Origin: Maribacter algarum (ex Lu et al. 2025) (nom. illeg.)
GTDB lineage: Bacteria; Bacteroidota; Bacteroidia; Flavobacteriales; Flavobacteriaceae
DNA: 64,000 nucleotides
Direction: 5' to 3'
Assembly (NCBI GenBank): GCA_947495915.1
Contig: CANMAW010000003.1
Coordinates: 62,001 to 126,000 of the forward strand
Within the stretch, counting starts at the first letter, position 1; each line of letters opens with the position of its first letter. Below the pieces are notes generated by a model. That model saw nothing but the letters and a program-made list of their open reading frames with translations, was not told where the DNA came from and searched no databases. Made by a program: the position numbers and the translations under genes. Below, piece after piece: positions 38,386 to 47,766 of this stretch.

Positions 38386-38467
38386 ACTTTAAGGAAAACA
38401 ACAATAAAACCAATTTTCAAATAATCAACCTAAAGGAGCTTCATTGCTCTTGATAATAAATAGTATT

Positions 38468-39484
38468 ATGAGCTATTCTAATTTTAAAGACCCGTTCGGT
38501 TTATTTAAACGCATGCTTCTTTCTGGAAACAAAACCGCTTATTCAATCTTATTCAGGGAGTTTTTTACTAAATTGGTTGTACCCATTGATTTTCTTTTGC
38601 GAAATTCGGAGAAAAGAAAATTAAAAAAATCCAAAGATTCGTCACTTCCAATTATCTTGGTTCTGGGCGGTTCAAGAAGTGGAACGACACTACTATATCA
38701 AACTTTGGAGAAATACTTGCCTGTAAGTTATATCAGTAATTTTATAGCGTCATTTGTTAATTCCCCTATTAGCGCATATAAACTGTTCCACAGATTAATT
38801 CCTAAATCTGTCAAGAATTATCAAAGTTATTTTGGTAGTGTTCAAGGGTTTGGTGGGCCAAACGATGCTTTTTTTCTTTGGAACAGATGGTTGGGCGAGG
38901 ATAGAAACCATGCACCTGAGGAAATAAGTGAAGCATCCAAGGTAGAAATGACTACCTTTTTTAACACGTGGTTGAATACAACCAAAAAACCATTTCTCAA
39001 CAAGAACAATCGAAATTCGCTTTGCGCACCAATGTTTGACAAGATATTCCCAAAAATCTTCTTTGTTGAAATTTATAGAGATCCGGTCTTTGTCGTGCAA
39101 TCCATTATTTTATCACGAAGAACTATTCAAGGTAGCGACAAAATTGGGTGGGGGCTACTCAGTAAAGATTTTGAAAACAATAGCGATCCATTGGCCTATA
39201 TTGATGATATTTGTCGACAAGTGTTTAAGGTTAATCAGATAATTGCTGTTAACAGGGCTAAAATAGATCCGAATAGGTATTTTAGAGTTTCATATGAGGA
39301 TTTTTGTGAAAAACCAATTGACATAATTAAATTAGTCTGTTCTCAAGCTCTAAACCATACAGTAAATGAGGCCGACCTTACAAGCCTAAAATTTTCATCG
39401 GCATCAAATGGGCAACGATTAACGGACGAAGAGTTTAATCGTATCAAAAGTTGCTTAAAGGATCTTCAGAAAAAAAACGAATGA
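38468..39484 (+). CDS. Sulfotransferase-family protein
   Basis: A 338-residue PAPS-dependent sulfotransferase. The 5'-phosphosulfate-binding loop is GGSRSGTTLLYQTL and the 3'-phosphate-binding motif is YRDPVFVVQSIILSRR. The ATG at 38468 is chosen; an upstream TTG at 38444 adds eight hydrophobic residues and follows an AAAGGAG sequence, so it cannot be excluded. It should transfer sulfate to an alcohol or sugar. Downstream GT-C and GtrA genes suggest a lipid-linked or surface glycan acceptor, and the convergent cys genes supply PAPS. Confidence 0.85.
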   Translation: MSYSNFKDPFGLFKRMLLSGNKTAYSILFREFFTKLVVPIDFLLRNSEKRKLKKSKDSSLPIILVLGGSRSGTTLLYQTLEKYLPVSYISNFIASFVNSPISAYKLFHRLIPKSVKNYQSYFGSVQGFGGPNDAFFLWNRWLGEDRNHAPEEISEASKVEMTTFFNTWLNTTKKPFLNKNNRNSLCAPMFDKIFPKIFFVEIYRDPVFVVQSIILSRRTIQGSDKIGWGLLSKDFENNSDPLAYIDDICRQVFKVNQIIAVNRAKIDPNRYFRVSYEDFCEKPIDIIKLVCSQALNHTVNEADLTSLKFSSASNGQRLTDEEFNRIKSCLKDLQKKNE

Positions 39485-39492
39485 GCTAAAAA

Positions 39493-40761
39493 ATGAGTAA
39501 AATGAAAAAAGAATATATTGGGCTATCGATATTACTATTGCTGTATTTGCTTTTAATAATAGTATTAAATAAGCCGCTTAAAGGAGACGAGACGAGATAT
39601 TTGGCATATGCTGAAAATATGACTCATGGGTTTTACACAGATGCTGAAAACCCAAATTTGTCTAATGGTCCGGGTTATCCTCTAGTTCTGTTACCATTCG
39701 TTGCTTTAAAAAGTAATATATTAATTCCTAAACTGTTAAACGGAATCTTTGTTGTTCTTGGTATTTTGTTTTTGTACAAAACACTCTTGTTTTACACTAA
39801 AGAAAAATATGCCTTAACTGTAGCTTTGTTGATTGGACTATACCCGCCGTTATTACGTTGGATGACCGTGCTTTACTCAGAGTCTCTTTCATTCGTTTTG
39901 GTAAGTGGTTTTATCTATTATTTTATTTCATTATACCAAAAAAAGAAGAACTGGAAGACTATTATTCTAGCTTCTTTTTGCCTTGGTTTTTTGGTGCTGA
40001 CCAAAGTAATTTTCTTTTATGTATTGCTTTTTGGAGCTATTATAATGGCCATTCTGTTTTTTCTTAAAAAGCAATCAAATACTAGACTGGCATTACTAGT
40101 TGCAATTGGTGCTTTTGTTGTTACAAGTCCATTTCTGATTTATGCCTATTCAGTTACTGGAAAAGTATTTTATCTTGGCACACGTGGAGGAGAACTACTA
40201 TACCACCGTGCAACACCTTTTGAAAATGAATATGGCAATTGGTTTTCTCCTGGCAGAATTCTTGGAATTGAGAAAGATAAAACTTCAATGGAAACACAAA
40301 ATCTGTCACTTTTAGTTACAAATCATGAAGCGTTCTACCGAAAGCTAGATCCACTTAGTAATATTCAAAAGGATAGTGCTTTAAAAGCTAAAGCCATTGA
40401 AAACATGAAAAAGCACCCCCTAAAATATGTTAAAAATACTGCGGCAAATACAACTAGATTTTTGTTTAATATTCCAAACTCATATCAGACACAAAACTTT
40501 AAAGCTTTTGGCTATATCATTCCAAATGGCTTTCTTGTAGTCCTTCTTTTGTTAATAGCTTGGCCTGCATTTTTAGCAAGAAAAAAAATACCATTTGAAA
40601 TAAAGACTACACTCTTATTTAGCCTCATATATGGGGGTGGAATGATTTTATTACTAGGTAAACCACGATATTTTACAATGATGATACCTTCACTTGTGCT
40701 ATTTTTAGTCTATTGCTATAGCCATATTATAAAAATTTCAATTGTGCAAGAAAAGCAATAA
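39493..40761 (+). CDS. GT-C glycosyltransferase, PMT/ArnT-like membrane protein
   Basis: A 422-residue membrane protein with about 10-11 helices. The luminal-loop acidic motif GDETRYL (about residues 31-37) after the first helix is the DE-type catalytic pattern of GT39/GT83-like GT-C enzymes. It probably transfers a sugar from a polyprenyl-phosphate donor to a lipid or glycan on the periplasmic face. It lies 8 bases after the sulfotransferase and 6 before gtrA, so they form an operon. Confidence 0.75.
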   Translation: MSKMKKEYIGLSILLLLYLLLIIVLNKPLKGDETRYLAYAENMTHGFYTDAENPNLSNGPGYPLVLLPFVALKSNILIPKLLNGIFVVLGILFLYKTLLFYTKEKYALTVALLIGLYPPLLRWMTVLYSESLSFVLVSGFIYYFISLYQKKKNWKTIILASFCLGFLVLTKVIFFYVLLFGAIIMAILFFLKKQSNTRLALLVAIGAFVVTSPFLIYAYSVTGKVFYLGTRGGELLYHRATPFENEYGNWFSPGRILGIEKDKTSMETQNLSLLVTNHEAFYRKLDPLSNIQKDSALKAKAIENMKKHPLKYVKNTAANTTRFLFNIPNSYQTQNFKAFGYIIPNGFLVVLLLLIAWPAFLARKKIPFEIKTTLLFSLIYGGGMILLLGKPRYFTMMIPSLVLFLVYCYSHIIKISIVQEKQ

Positions 40762-40767
40762 CACTAA

Positions 40768-41169
40768 ATGTTCAAGTACAATCTAAGGAGTCCGATAGTC
40801 CAACAAATCCTTTTGTTTCTTATTGTTGGAGGCATTTGTTACTTTGTAGGAATAGCTTTGTTGTTGCTCTTCGTCGAGATTACAAATCTAGAAGTTAATC
40901 TTGCCAATTTCCTAGCATCATTTATTACCATATTCGTATGCTATTTACTAAATGCCAAATTTGTATTTAAAAGTGGACGGTATTCTCGACAAAAGGAAGT
41001 GATTGCATTTTTTTCGTTCTCTATAATAGGCCTGCTTTTAAATGTCGTATTGATGTATGTACTGACTACCTATTTGTCCATTTGGTATGTAATCTCAAAA
41101 ACCCTCATTACTATATTTATTGCTGTATTTAATTTTATGGTCCGAAAAAAGTTGATCTTTCTTGACTAG
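40768..41169 (+). CDS. GtrA-family membrane protein
   Basis: A 133-residue protein with four helices, matching the GtrA fold (QILLFLIVGGICYFVG at the first helix and FNFMVRKKLIF at the end). GtrA proteins are thought to flip undecaprenyl-phosphate-linked sugar. It is the last gene of the sulfotransferase and GT-C operon and probably delivers the sugar donor for that glycosyltransferase. Confidence 0.85.
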   Translation: MFKYNLRSPIVQQILLFLIVGGICYFVGIALLLLFVEITNLEVNLANFLASFITIFVCYLLNAKFVFKSGRYSRQKEVIAFFSFSIIGLLLNVVLMYVLTTYLSIWYVISKTLITIFIAVFNFMVRKKLIFLD

Positions 41170-41265
41170 TACTAATTGGATTACCACTGTAAATCAGTAA
41201 TATTCTTCATTAAACTTCATATATTTAATTCCTTTTCGAATCCAGAATTAGCCACACTAAAAAGT

Positions 41266-42519
41266 CTAGGTAATCATACCCGCAGCTACGGTCTCATTTG
41301 AATTGCCGTCAATCAAAATAATACTTCCAGTAGATCTGTTTTTTCGATATGTATCGACCATGATTGGTCGAGCAACTGAAATCTTCACCTTGGCAATGTC
41401 ATTCATTTTCAGATCTTGGTTTCCTTCTATTCGTTCTAGGGTATCAATATCTATTTTATAGATTATCTCCTTGATAACAGCCAACTGCTTATTAGAAGTA
41501 TGTTGTAGGCTAAATCTGCTTTTTAAATTCAAAGGTGTATTACCTAACCAACATAGCATTACAATAATATCCTTTGCGGCTTCAGGGGTGTTGTTTGATC
41601 TTACGATCATGTCTCCTCTTCCAACATCGATGTCGTCTTCCAAAGTAAGGGCGACTGACATTGGTGCAATGGCCACATCAAGCTCTTCCTCAAACACGTC
41701 AATGGACTTTATTCTCGAGGTAAGTCCGGATGGCATTACCAATATTTCGTCCCCCTTGCGAAAAACACCACTTTCGATTTTTCCCGTATAGCCTCTGTAC
41801 TCCATAAACTCGTCCCTCTGTGGACGTAAAACATTTTGAACCGGAAAACGTGCATCGACCCTATTGGTATCACTACCAATATACATAGTCTCCAAAGTAT
41901 GTAATAGGGGAGCTCCTTGATACCATTTCATATTGTCCGACCTTTGGACCACATTGTCTCCTAACAAAGCACTAATTGGTATGAATCGAATGTCCTGTAC
42001 CAATAGCTTAGAAGAAAACTCCTTGAACTGATTGCATAGCTCGTCGTAAATTGTTTCGTCAAAATCTACCAAATCCATTTTGTTGATACATACAATGATA
42101 TGTGGTATATTGAGAAGTGATGCTATGAATGAGTGCCTTTTGGTCTGTTCGACTACCCCATGTCTTGCATCTACAAGAATCAAAGCAGCGTTCGCTGTCG
42201 ATGCCCCTGTAACCATATTTCTAGTGTATTGGATATGGCCTGGAGTATCAGCAATTATAAATTTTCTTTTTGGGGTCGTAAAGTATCGATAGGCAACATC
42301 TATTGTAATACCCTGCTCTCGCTCGTCTTTCAACCCATCGGTAAATAATGCCAGATCGATGCCATTAAACCCTTTTTTGACACTGGTCTTTTCTACGGCC
42401 TGTAGTTGATCTTCAAAAATTGATTTTGAATCATATAATAAGCGACCTATTAAGGTGCTTTTTCCATCATCTACACTTCCGGCAGTAGTAAATCGAAATA
42501 ACTGATTTGTTTCAATCAT
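41266..42519 (-). CDS. cysN: Sulfate adenylyltransferase subunit 1 (GTPase)
   Basis: A 417-residue EF-Tu-like GTPase that drives ATP sulfurylase. It has GSVDDGKST (P-loop), DTPGH and NKMD guanine-binding motifs. With CysD it makes adenosine 5'-phosphosulfate (APS) from sulfate and ATP. It lacks a fused CysC domain, consistent with the separate cysC gene here. The start is 7 bases after cysD on the minus strand. Confidence 0.93.
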   Translation of the reverse strand: MIETNQLFRFTTAGSVDDGKSTLIGRLLYDSKSIFEDQLQAVEKTSVKKGFNGIDLALFTDGLKDEREQGITIDVAYRYFTTPKRKFIIADTPGHIQYTRNMVTGASTANAALILVDARHGVVEQTKRHSFIASLLNIPHIIVCINKMDLVDFDETIYDELCNQFKEFSSKLLVQDIRFIPISALLGDNVVQRSDNMKWYQGAPLLHTLETMYIGSDTNRVDARFPVQNVLRPQRDEFMEYRGYTGKIESGVFRKGDEILVMPSGLTSRIKSIDVFEEELDVAIAPMSVALTLEDDIDVGRGDMIVRSNNTPEAAKDIIVMLCWLGNTPLNLKSRFSLQHTSNKQLAVIKEIIYKIDIDTLERIEGNQDLKMNDIAKVKISVARPIMVDTYRKNRSTGSIILIDGNSNETVAAGMIT

Positions 42520-42525
42520 AATCTT

Positions 42526-43431
42526 TTAAAAATATCCTTCCTTTTTTCTATCCTCCATAGCCGTTTCCGAGCGCTTGTCGTCAGACCTATTCCCACGTTC
42601 AGTGTTACGCATTGCCGCGACCTCTTGAATTATTTTGTTGATGTCATCACATTCAGATTCAATACCTCCAGTAATGGTAATATCACCAAGGGTTCGAAAT
42701 CTTACTTTCTTTGATACCACTTTTTCTTCCTTGTCGATTTCCAAAAAACTAGAAAACGGAATCCATGAATCATTTCTCCAAAGAACTTCCCTTTTATGTG
42801 CAAAATATAATGATGGAATTTCTATCTCCTCCCTTTTTATATAATTCCAAATATCCAATTCCGTCCAATTGCTGATAGGGAAAGATCTAAAATGCTCTCC
42901 TTCTTGGTATCCTCCGTTGTATAAGTGCCAAAGTTCAGGGCGCTGATTCTTAGGGTCCCATTGACCAAAAATGTCACGGTGTGAAAAGATTCGCTCCTTG
43001 GCCCTTGATTTTTCCTCATCTCTTCTTCCACCACCTATAGCACAATCAATTCTTTTTTCTTCAATAACATCAAGAAGGGTGGTTATCTGTAATGAGTTTC
43101 TGGTTGCATTTTTCCCTCTTTCTTCAAGAACCCTACCCTGATCAATTGATTCTTGAACGGAAGCAACAATGAGTTGGGTATTTAATTTTTTCGCCAGATT
43201 ATCCCGAAAAGAGATAGTTTCTGGAAAATTATGTCCTGTATCAACGTGCAGTAAAGGGAAAGGAACTTTTAATGGATAAAATGCTTTTTGGGCTAACCGT
43301 GTTACAACGATAGAGTCCTTGCCGCCAGAAAAGAGGATTACAGGATTCTTAAACTGCGCCCACACCTCTCTAAGTATGTAAATGGATTCGGCCTCAAGCT
43401 CATCTAAATAATTCAAATAATACTTTCCCAC
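42526..43431 (-). CDS. cysD: Sulfate adenylyltransferase subunit 2
   Basis: A 301-residue ATP sulfurylase subunit of the PP-loop family. The PP-loop SGGKDS is at about residues 35-40, and KNQRPELWHLYNGG and a C-terminal GGIESECDDINKII segment are typical of CysD. It catalyses APS formation with CysN. The ATG shares a base with the cysC stop, so the two are coupled. Confidence 0.93.
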   Translation of the reverse strand: MGKYYLNYLDELEAESIYILREVWAQFKNPVILFSGGKDSIVVTRLAQKAFYPLKVPFPLLHVDTGHNFPETISFRDNLAKKLNTQLIVASVQESIDQGRVLEERGKNATRNSLQITTLLDVIEEKRIDCAIGGGRRDEEKSRAKERIFSHRDIFGQWDPKNQRPELWHLYNGGYQEGEHFRSFPISNWTELDIWNYIKREEIEIPSLYFAHKREVLWRNDSWIPFSSFLEIDKEEKVVSKKVRFRTLGDITITGGIESECDDINKIIQEVAAMRNTERGNRSDDKRSETAMEDRKKEGYF

Positions 43432-44021
43432 TATAATAAAAGTTTATGATTGATATGTTTATAAATCAGCGTTGCTGATTCCTCTGGGGAACATTCAGGG
43501 GAAATGATGATATCCGGTTTTTCAGGTATTTCATAAGGAGCTGATATGCCTGTCATATTTGTAATCTCACCAGTCCTTGCTTTTTGGTACAAACCTTTGG
43601 TATCTCTTCTTTCGCATTCTTCTAAACCGGTATTGACAAAGACTTCAAAAAAATTATCTACCCCTACAGTTCGCCTAATATTTTCCCTGTCTTTTTTATA
43701 CGGGGATACGAATGCGGCCAGAACAACGCAGCCAGCGTCTATAAATAGCTTCGATATTTCTCCGATACGCCGATTATTTTCAGAACGATCTTCAGGGGAA
43801 AACCCGAGGTTTCGGTTTATTCCTTTCCTTATATTATCCCCATCGAGTACATAGGTTTTAATTTTCATTTCAAACAAACGCTTTTCAAGCGTATTTGCCA
43901 GAGTAGATTTTCCGGAACCAGACAATCCCGTAAATAAAACCAAAAAAGAACCATGGCCGTTCAACTCCCTCCGCTGTGCCCTAGTTATCTTATATTGGTA
44001 CTCCACCAAATTCTCTTCCAT
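43431..44021 (-). CDS. cysC: Adenylylsulfate kinase
   Basis: A 196-residue APS kinase that phosphorylates APS to PAPS. P-loop GLSGSGKST lies near residues 33-41; DGDNIRKGINRNLGFSPEDR (binding of APS and Mg) and AAFVSPYKKDR follow. Separate CysC is needed to make PAPS rather than only APS, which fits use by the sulfotransferase on the opposite strand. The 225-base gap to cysQ has an AT-rich promoter region with a GGTTA-GAT-TAACC palindrome at 44116. Confidence 0.93.
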   Translation of the reverse strand: MEENLVEYQYKITRAQRRELNGHGSFLVLFTGLSGSGKSTLANTLEKRLFEMKIKTYVLDGDNIRKGINRNLGFSPEDRSENNRRIGEISKLFIDAGCVVLAAFVSPYKKDRENIRRTVGVDNFFEVFVNTGLEECERRDTKGLYQKARTGEITNMTGISAPYEIPEKPDIIISPECSPEESATLIYKHINHKLLL

Positions 44022-44246
44022 AATCTGTTGTTATTCTCACTATTCTAAATAGATTGGCGTTTTTTATTGTTCGCCGAATCATTAAATAGGGTCAAGAAAA
44101 ATAAAAAAATATTTTGGTTAGATTAACCTAAAAAAATAGTATTTATCTTAAAATCGATAAAGTGTAGTAATTGTTCTTTTAATGGGGTTTAACGAACTAA
44201 GTAAAGTAATTTTTATTAATCGAAATGGCCATGAATAATTTATTTA

Positions 44247-45059
44247 TTAATTGATTTCTCTATTAATATGAACTAAAAAGGGATGGTTTTCAAAGTTCCT
44301 TTTATTGTAGTTCATCTCTTTATTTGATTTCATAGAAACTACATTTAGACCTACTGCTGAGCAAATAGCCTGGCCGGCCGCTGTATCCCACTCCATGGTA
44401 GGAGCAAACCTTGGATATAAATGAGCAACACCTTCTGCTACCATACAGAATTTTAAGGAGCTTCCTTTCGAAACAATCTCTACTTTGGGGTACTCTTTTC
44501 GAAGTTCTTTAATAAATATAGAAGTCTCTTGATTCATATGTGAACGGCTACAAACCACGCTGATAACATCTTTTGCAGGTTTCGAAGGAAAAATCAAATC
44601 ACTATCAAGAAACAAGCCTCGTTTCGATTTATGGGAATCATCTAAAATTGTTTTATATGATTTTTTATCAGCAGGAATTCCATAATACAATTCTCTGCTA
44701 ACAGGCGCGTATATGACTCCAAAAATTGGACGACCGTTCGAGCACAAAGCAATATTTACAGTAAATTCGCCATTCTTTTTTATGAATTCCTTGGTGCCAT
44801 CGAGCGGGTCAATTATCCAAGCTGTTTCCCATTCTTTTCGTATATCATAATCCAGTTGTTCATTTTCTTCACTTATAATGGGGAATTCAGTCTTTTTTAA
44901 AAAATTATTGATTATTTCATTTGAAACTTTATCTGCTAAGGTTAATGGTGATTTGTCTTCTTTGGTTTCTATTTCAAGATTTGGTAATTCATATATTCTC
45001 AATATTTCCTGTCCCGCTTCAATTGCAGCTTTGATGGCTAATTTGTAAACTTTGGTCAT
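44247..45059 (-). CDS. cysQ: 3'(2'),5'-bisphosphate nucleotidase
   Basis: A 270-residue magnesium-dependent phosphatase that converts PAP, the by-product of sulfotransferase, to AMP. It has the WIIDPLDGTKEF metal-binding motif and the C-terminal EWDTAAGQAICSAVG motif of the inositol-monophosphatase superfamily. Linkage to cysC, cysD and cysN in a locus with a sulfotransferase but no reductase genes supports a PAP-recycling role. It is the first of the minus-strand cys genes. Confidence 0.9.
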   Translation of the reverse strand: MTKVYKLAIKAAIEAGQEILRIYELPNLEIETKEDKSPLTLADKVSNEIINNFLKKTEFPIISEENEQLDYDIRKEWETAWIIDPLDGTKEFIKKNGEFTVNIALCSNGRPIFGVIYAPVSRELYYGIPADKKSYKTILDDSHKSKRGLFLDSDLIFPSKPAKDVISVVCSRSHMNQETSIFIKELRKEYPKVEIVSKGSSLKFCMVAEGVAHLYPRFAPTMEWDTAAGQAICSAVGLNVVSMKSNKEMNYNKRNFENHPFLVHINREIN

Positions 45060-45151
45060 AAGCTTTTCTCTTTGATTGCTAAGCTAGTCCAAGACTTTTA
45101 GAAAATAAAATTATGATTGGTTTTAAAAGGCATTGTAAGTTAAAAAAATGA

Positions 45152-45553
45152 CCATCTTTGGACAACTTAGCAACTGTTATCAAGATAGCGGCTATTTTAT
45201 ATAACCATCATATAATACAAATAAAGGAACCAGTAATTTATACTGTATTTATTAATTTAATTAATAATGCAATTTACTGGATGCGTAATAAAGAAGAGAG
45301 AATTATTAAACTTGACTATTTATCTGAAACAAAAGAATTGATTATCGCTAATTCTGGTGAGAAAATGGCTGATTACAGGTTAGACCGAATTTTTGAATTA
45401 TTCTATTCTCAAAGACCTAACGGAAGAGGAATTGGCCTTTTTCTTTCTAAACAAAGTTTAAATGATTCGGGCCTAAATATTTTCACGAGTAATGAAAAGA
45501 AATATAACATTTTGAATGGTGCTTGTTTTGTGATATCAAAATTTAATAAATAA
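45152..45553 (+). pseudogene. Remnant of a GHKL ATPase (HATPase_c) protein
   Basis: A 131-residue frame with only a TTG start at 45158, preceded directly by a stop. It contains the ATP-lid half of a GHKL domain: the N-box region FINLINNAIYWM, a degenerate G1 (IANSGEKM in place of DxGxG), F-box FELFYSQR and G2 box NGRGIGLFLSK. Full-length relatives have a large N-terminal region and longer helices before the N-box, so this is a truncated or internally deleted copy. It ends 1 base before the receiver-like gene and was probably its partner kinase. Confidence 0.7.
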
Positions 45554-45554
45554 G

Positions 45555-47279
45555 ATGTATAACAAAAAAGCTTTTGAAATTTTAACTTCATCAATAAATT
45601 CCGCTGTTTTTATTGATGAAAAAGCCAAAGATTTTTATTCAAACACCCCTGTTAATGAAGATATTCCAGAAGAAAGTTTATCGATAAACTTATATAACAC
45701 GTTTAAAGAGAACGGCAAAAGTTTAACAGTTCATAAGTTTCAGAAAACAGATTTAGAAAATGATATGATACTTGACTATCTTTTTAACGATAGAGATTTA
45801 ATACTTTTAGATTGGGAGTTGGATGCATATGCAGGTCAAGAACATTCTTTATCCCTGCTATCGAAGGCTATTGAGCTTCCTTATATTAATTTTTGTTGTA
45901 TATATTCACGGTCTACTAACTTTAATCAAATACCTGACTTTTTAACAGCATTCTTTTCAGGTCTGAATGATTCAGAAATTGAACAAATAGTAAACACATA
46001 TTCTCACATTGAAGTAAAAGAGTTAAATGCCATTAGAAATGCTTCGGATGATGAAGTGATTAAATTCTTTGAAGAAAATGAGATTAAAAAAGATGAATTT
46101 CCAATAGATAGATATCGACTTCAGGAAAATAAGAATGTTTTAGACATAATTTATATATGTTTAGATAAAGACAACTTTATGTTTCCTAGTTCTCCTTTAG
46201 AACCGCATGATATTATCTTCTCCACGAGTAACTCATTTATCATTAACAATACCTTGGTTTTTTTATTAAAAAAAGAGGCAGAGATTGATGGTGATTTTCC
46301 CAAATTAATCCAGAGAATTTCTGATGAAGTAATTAAGAATAAAACTAGTTTCTTTCAGTTGTTAGGCATTGAAATGCAAGCTATTTTTAATACCAATGAA
46401 AAATTTATTGATAACACAATTTTAAAGTCTTCTGCTGAAGCTTTGTTTAGTTTTAGAAATCATTTAAAAGACGATAAAGCCTTTGGGATTATTATAAAAA
46501 AACTGCTTTTAGAACAAGCTACTCTAAATTTAAGAACAGCAAAATTCAAATTACTAGAATCTGATTTTTTAGATGATTATGTAAGTACATTGAAGGAAGA
46601 GGCCACTACTGAAGATTTACTACAATTGAATACGTTCTATAATTCAGTTTCAGTAAAAAGTCTTAATGATAAAGATATTCCTAATTTAAATTTTGGGGAT
46701 ATTTTTAAAGATGATGAGGGCAATTACTATTTGTGCGTAACCGCCTTATGCGATTGCTACTATCCAAAAAAATTTGATTACAATTTTTATTTTGTCAAAG
46801 GTGAATTATTTGATGATGTAGAATTAGCTCTAACTTTAGGTGATACTGCTTTTTTGAGTTTTATTCCGGAAAACAAGGCTATATATTGGGGGAATTTGGA
46901 AGACCCAAAGATAAAACGGATTAAGAATGTCAGTTTGTCCAATTCCGATGATGACCCAAAGAAGTTGAAAAATGATATAAAAACACTCGAACAGGTCATC
47001 TCTAAAATTTCTCTAAATCAATCTAAATTAACAAGTTTTTTGTACAAGCCTTTTTATATTAGGCCGAAGGTATATAACGTTCAAGATAATAAATTGATAG
47101 ATAATAAAATAAGAATTTGGGACATTACCAATAAGACTAAAGAAGGTAAGTTAGACCAAAATTTGAATTATTTTGAAGTGAATTATGTAGTTACTTTGAG
47201 AAACGATTATACTCAAAGAATTGCTAATCATGCATTTGGTCACCCAGGCAGAGTTGGTGTTGATTTTGTTAAGAAGTGA
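45555..47279 (+). CDS. Large receiver-domain protein (Response_reg_2-like), putative conflict-system partner
   Basis: A 574-residue protein. An N-terminal receiver-like domain (about 40-125) shows the phospho-acceptor context DLILLDWELDA at the end of strand 3. The remaining 440 residues have no recognised fold except a conserved closing NHAFGHPGRVGVDF. Proteins of this kind, a receiver (Response receiver domain) with a large C-terminal part, usually lie next to GHKL ATPases and are thought to act in defence or conflict. Here the partner kinase is a remnant just upstream. Intact length argues against simple decay, but its function without a kinase is unknown. The annotation rests on motif recognition by eye. 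Confidence 0.55.
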   Translation: MYNKKAFEILTSSINSAVFIDEKAKDFYSNTPVNEDIPEESLSINLYNTFKENGKSLTVHKFQKTDLENDMILDYLFNDRDLILLDWELDAYAGQEHSLSLLSKAIELPYINFCCIYSRSTNFNQIPDFLTAFFSGLNDSEIEQIVNTYSHIEVKELNAIRNASDDEVIKFFEENEIKKDEFPIDRYRLQENKNVLDIIYICLDKDNFMFPSSPLEPHDIIFSTSNSFIINNTLVFLLKKEAEIDGDFPKLIQRISDEVIKNKTSFFQLLGIEMQAIFNTNEKFIDNTILKSSAEALFSFRNHLKDDKAFGIIIKKLLLEQATLNLRTAKFKLLESDFLDDYVSTLKEEATTEDLLQLNTFYNSVSVKSLNDKDIPNLNFGDIFKDDEGNYYLCVTALCDCYYPKKFDYNFYFVKGELFDDVELALTLGDTAFLSFIPENKAIYWGNLEDPKIKRIKNVSLSNSDDDPKKLKNDIKTLEQVISKISLNQSKLTSFLYKPFYIRPKVYNVQDNKLIDNKIRIWDITNKTKEGKLDQNLNYFEVNYVVTLRNDYTQRIANHAFGHPGRVGVDFVKK

Positions 47280-47766
47280 ATAGTTTAATATAATTTCTTG
47301 TTGAAACGGCCTAAGAGAATTTTGGTAAAACAATAGGCGAGGGGAGCGGCCATATTCTAGAGGGCTGGTAATAAAGATTGTTGACCAATATAATGCTTCA
47401 ATTAGTTCAAAGCGGTCTTAAGAGTTAGAATGCTTTCTAGAATATAGCGACTGAGCTCCAACGCGCCAGCTGGCTCTTTCGCTAAAAATGTACTTTGGGT
47501 ACATTTTCTTTACGCTTAGCCCTGTTCCAAAATTATCTACGTGACAAAAGAAATTAGCCAGTGGCTGATTACTTTTGGTGGCGGGTTGAAGCGTCGGCTT
47601 TTTTTTGTTTAGCTCACGCCATTTTTATTGATTTTTAATTGAGTTCGTGAATCTCCTTTGTCGATTTCCTAGCCGCTTCATCTTGCTCAAAGTATACTTT
47701 GCCGTATCAAGAAATAAAATGTAATTAATTATTTATCATTAGATGAAGAAAGATATTAACTGTGAA
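47280..47766. other. Repeat-rich intergenic region (487 bp)
   Basis: It contains direct repeat A1 (47307-47456) and short AT-rich remnants. A motif around 47619-47650 (TTTTTATTGATTTTTAA) resembles 48585 and 58345 loosely. No gene was found. Confidence 0.6.
47307..47456. repeat. Direct repeat A1 (150 bp), first copy
   Basis: It begins GGCCTAAGAGAATTTT and ends GCGACTGAGC. It recurs at 54482-54630 with near-identical outer thirds and a diverged centre. Inside each copy ATATTCTAGA and TCTAGAATAT face each other about 80 bases apart, a large hairpin. Confidence 0.75.

Noticed and set aside
38444-38467. TTG start for the sulfotransferase
   Set aside because: An AAAGGAG precedes it, but ATG at 38468 fits the family better, and these bacteria seldom rely on Shine-Dalgarno pairing.
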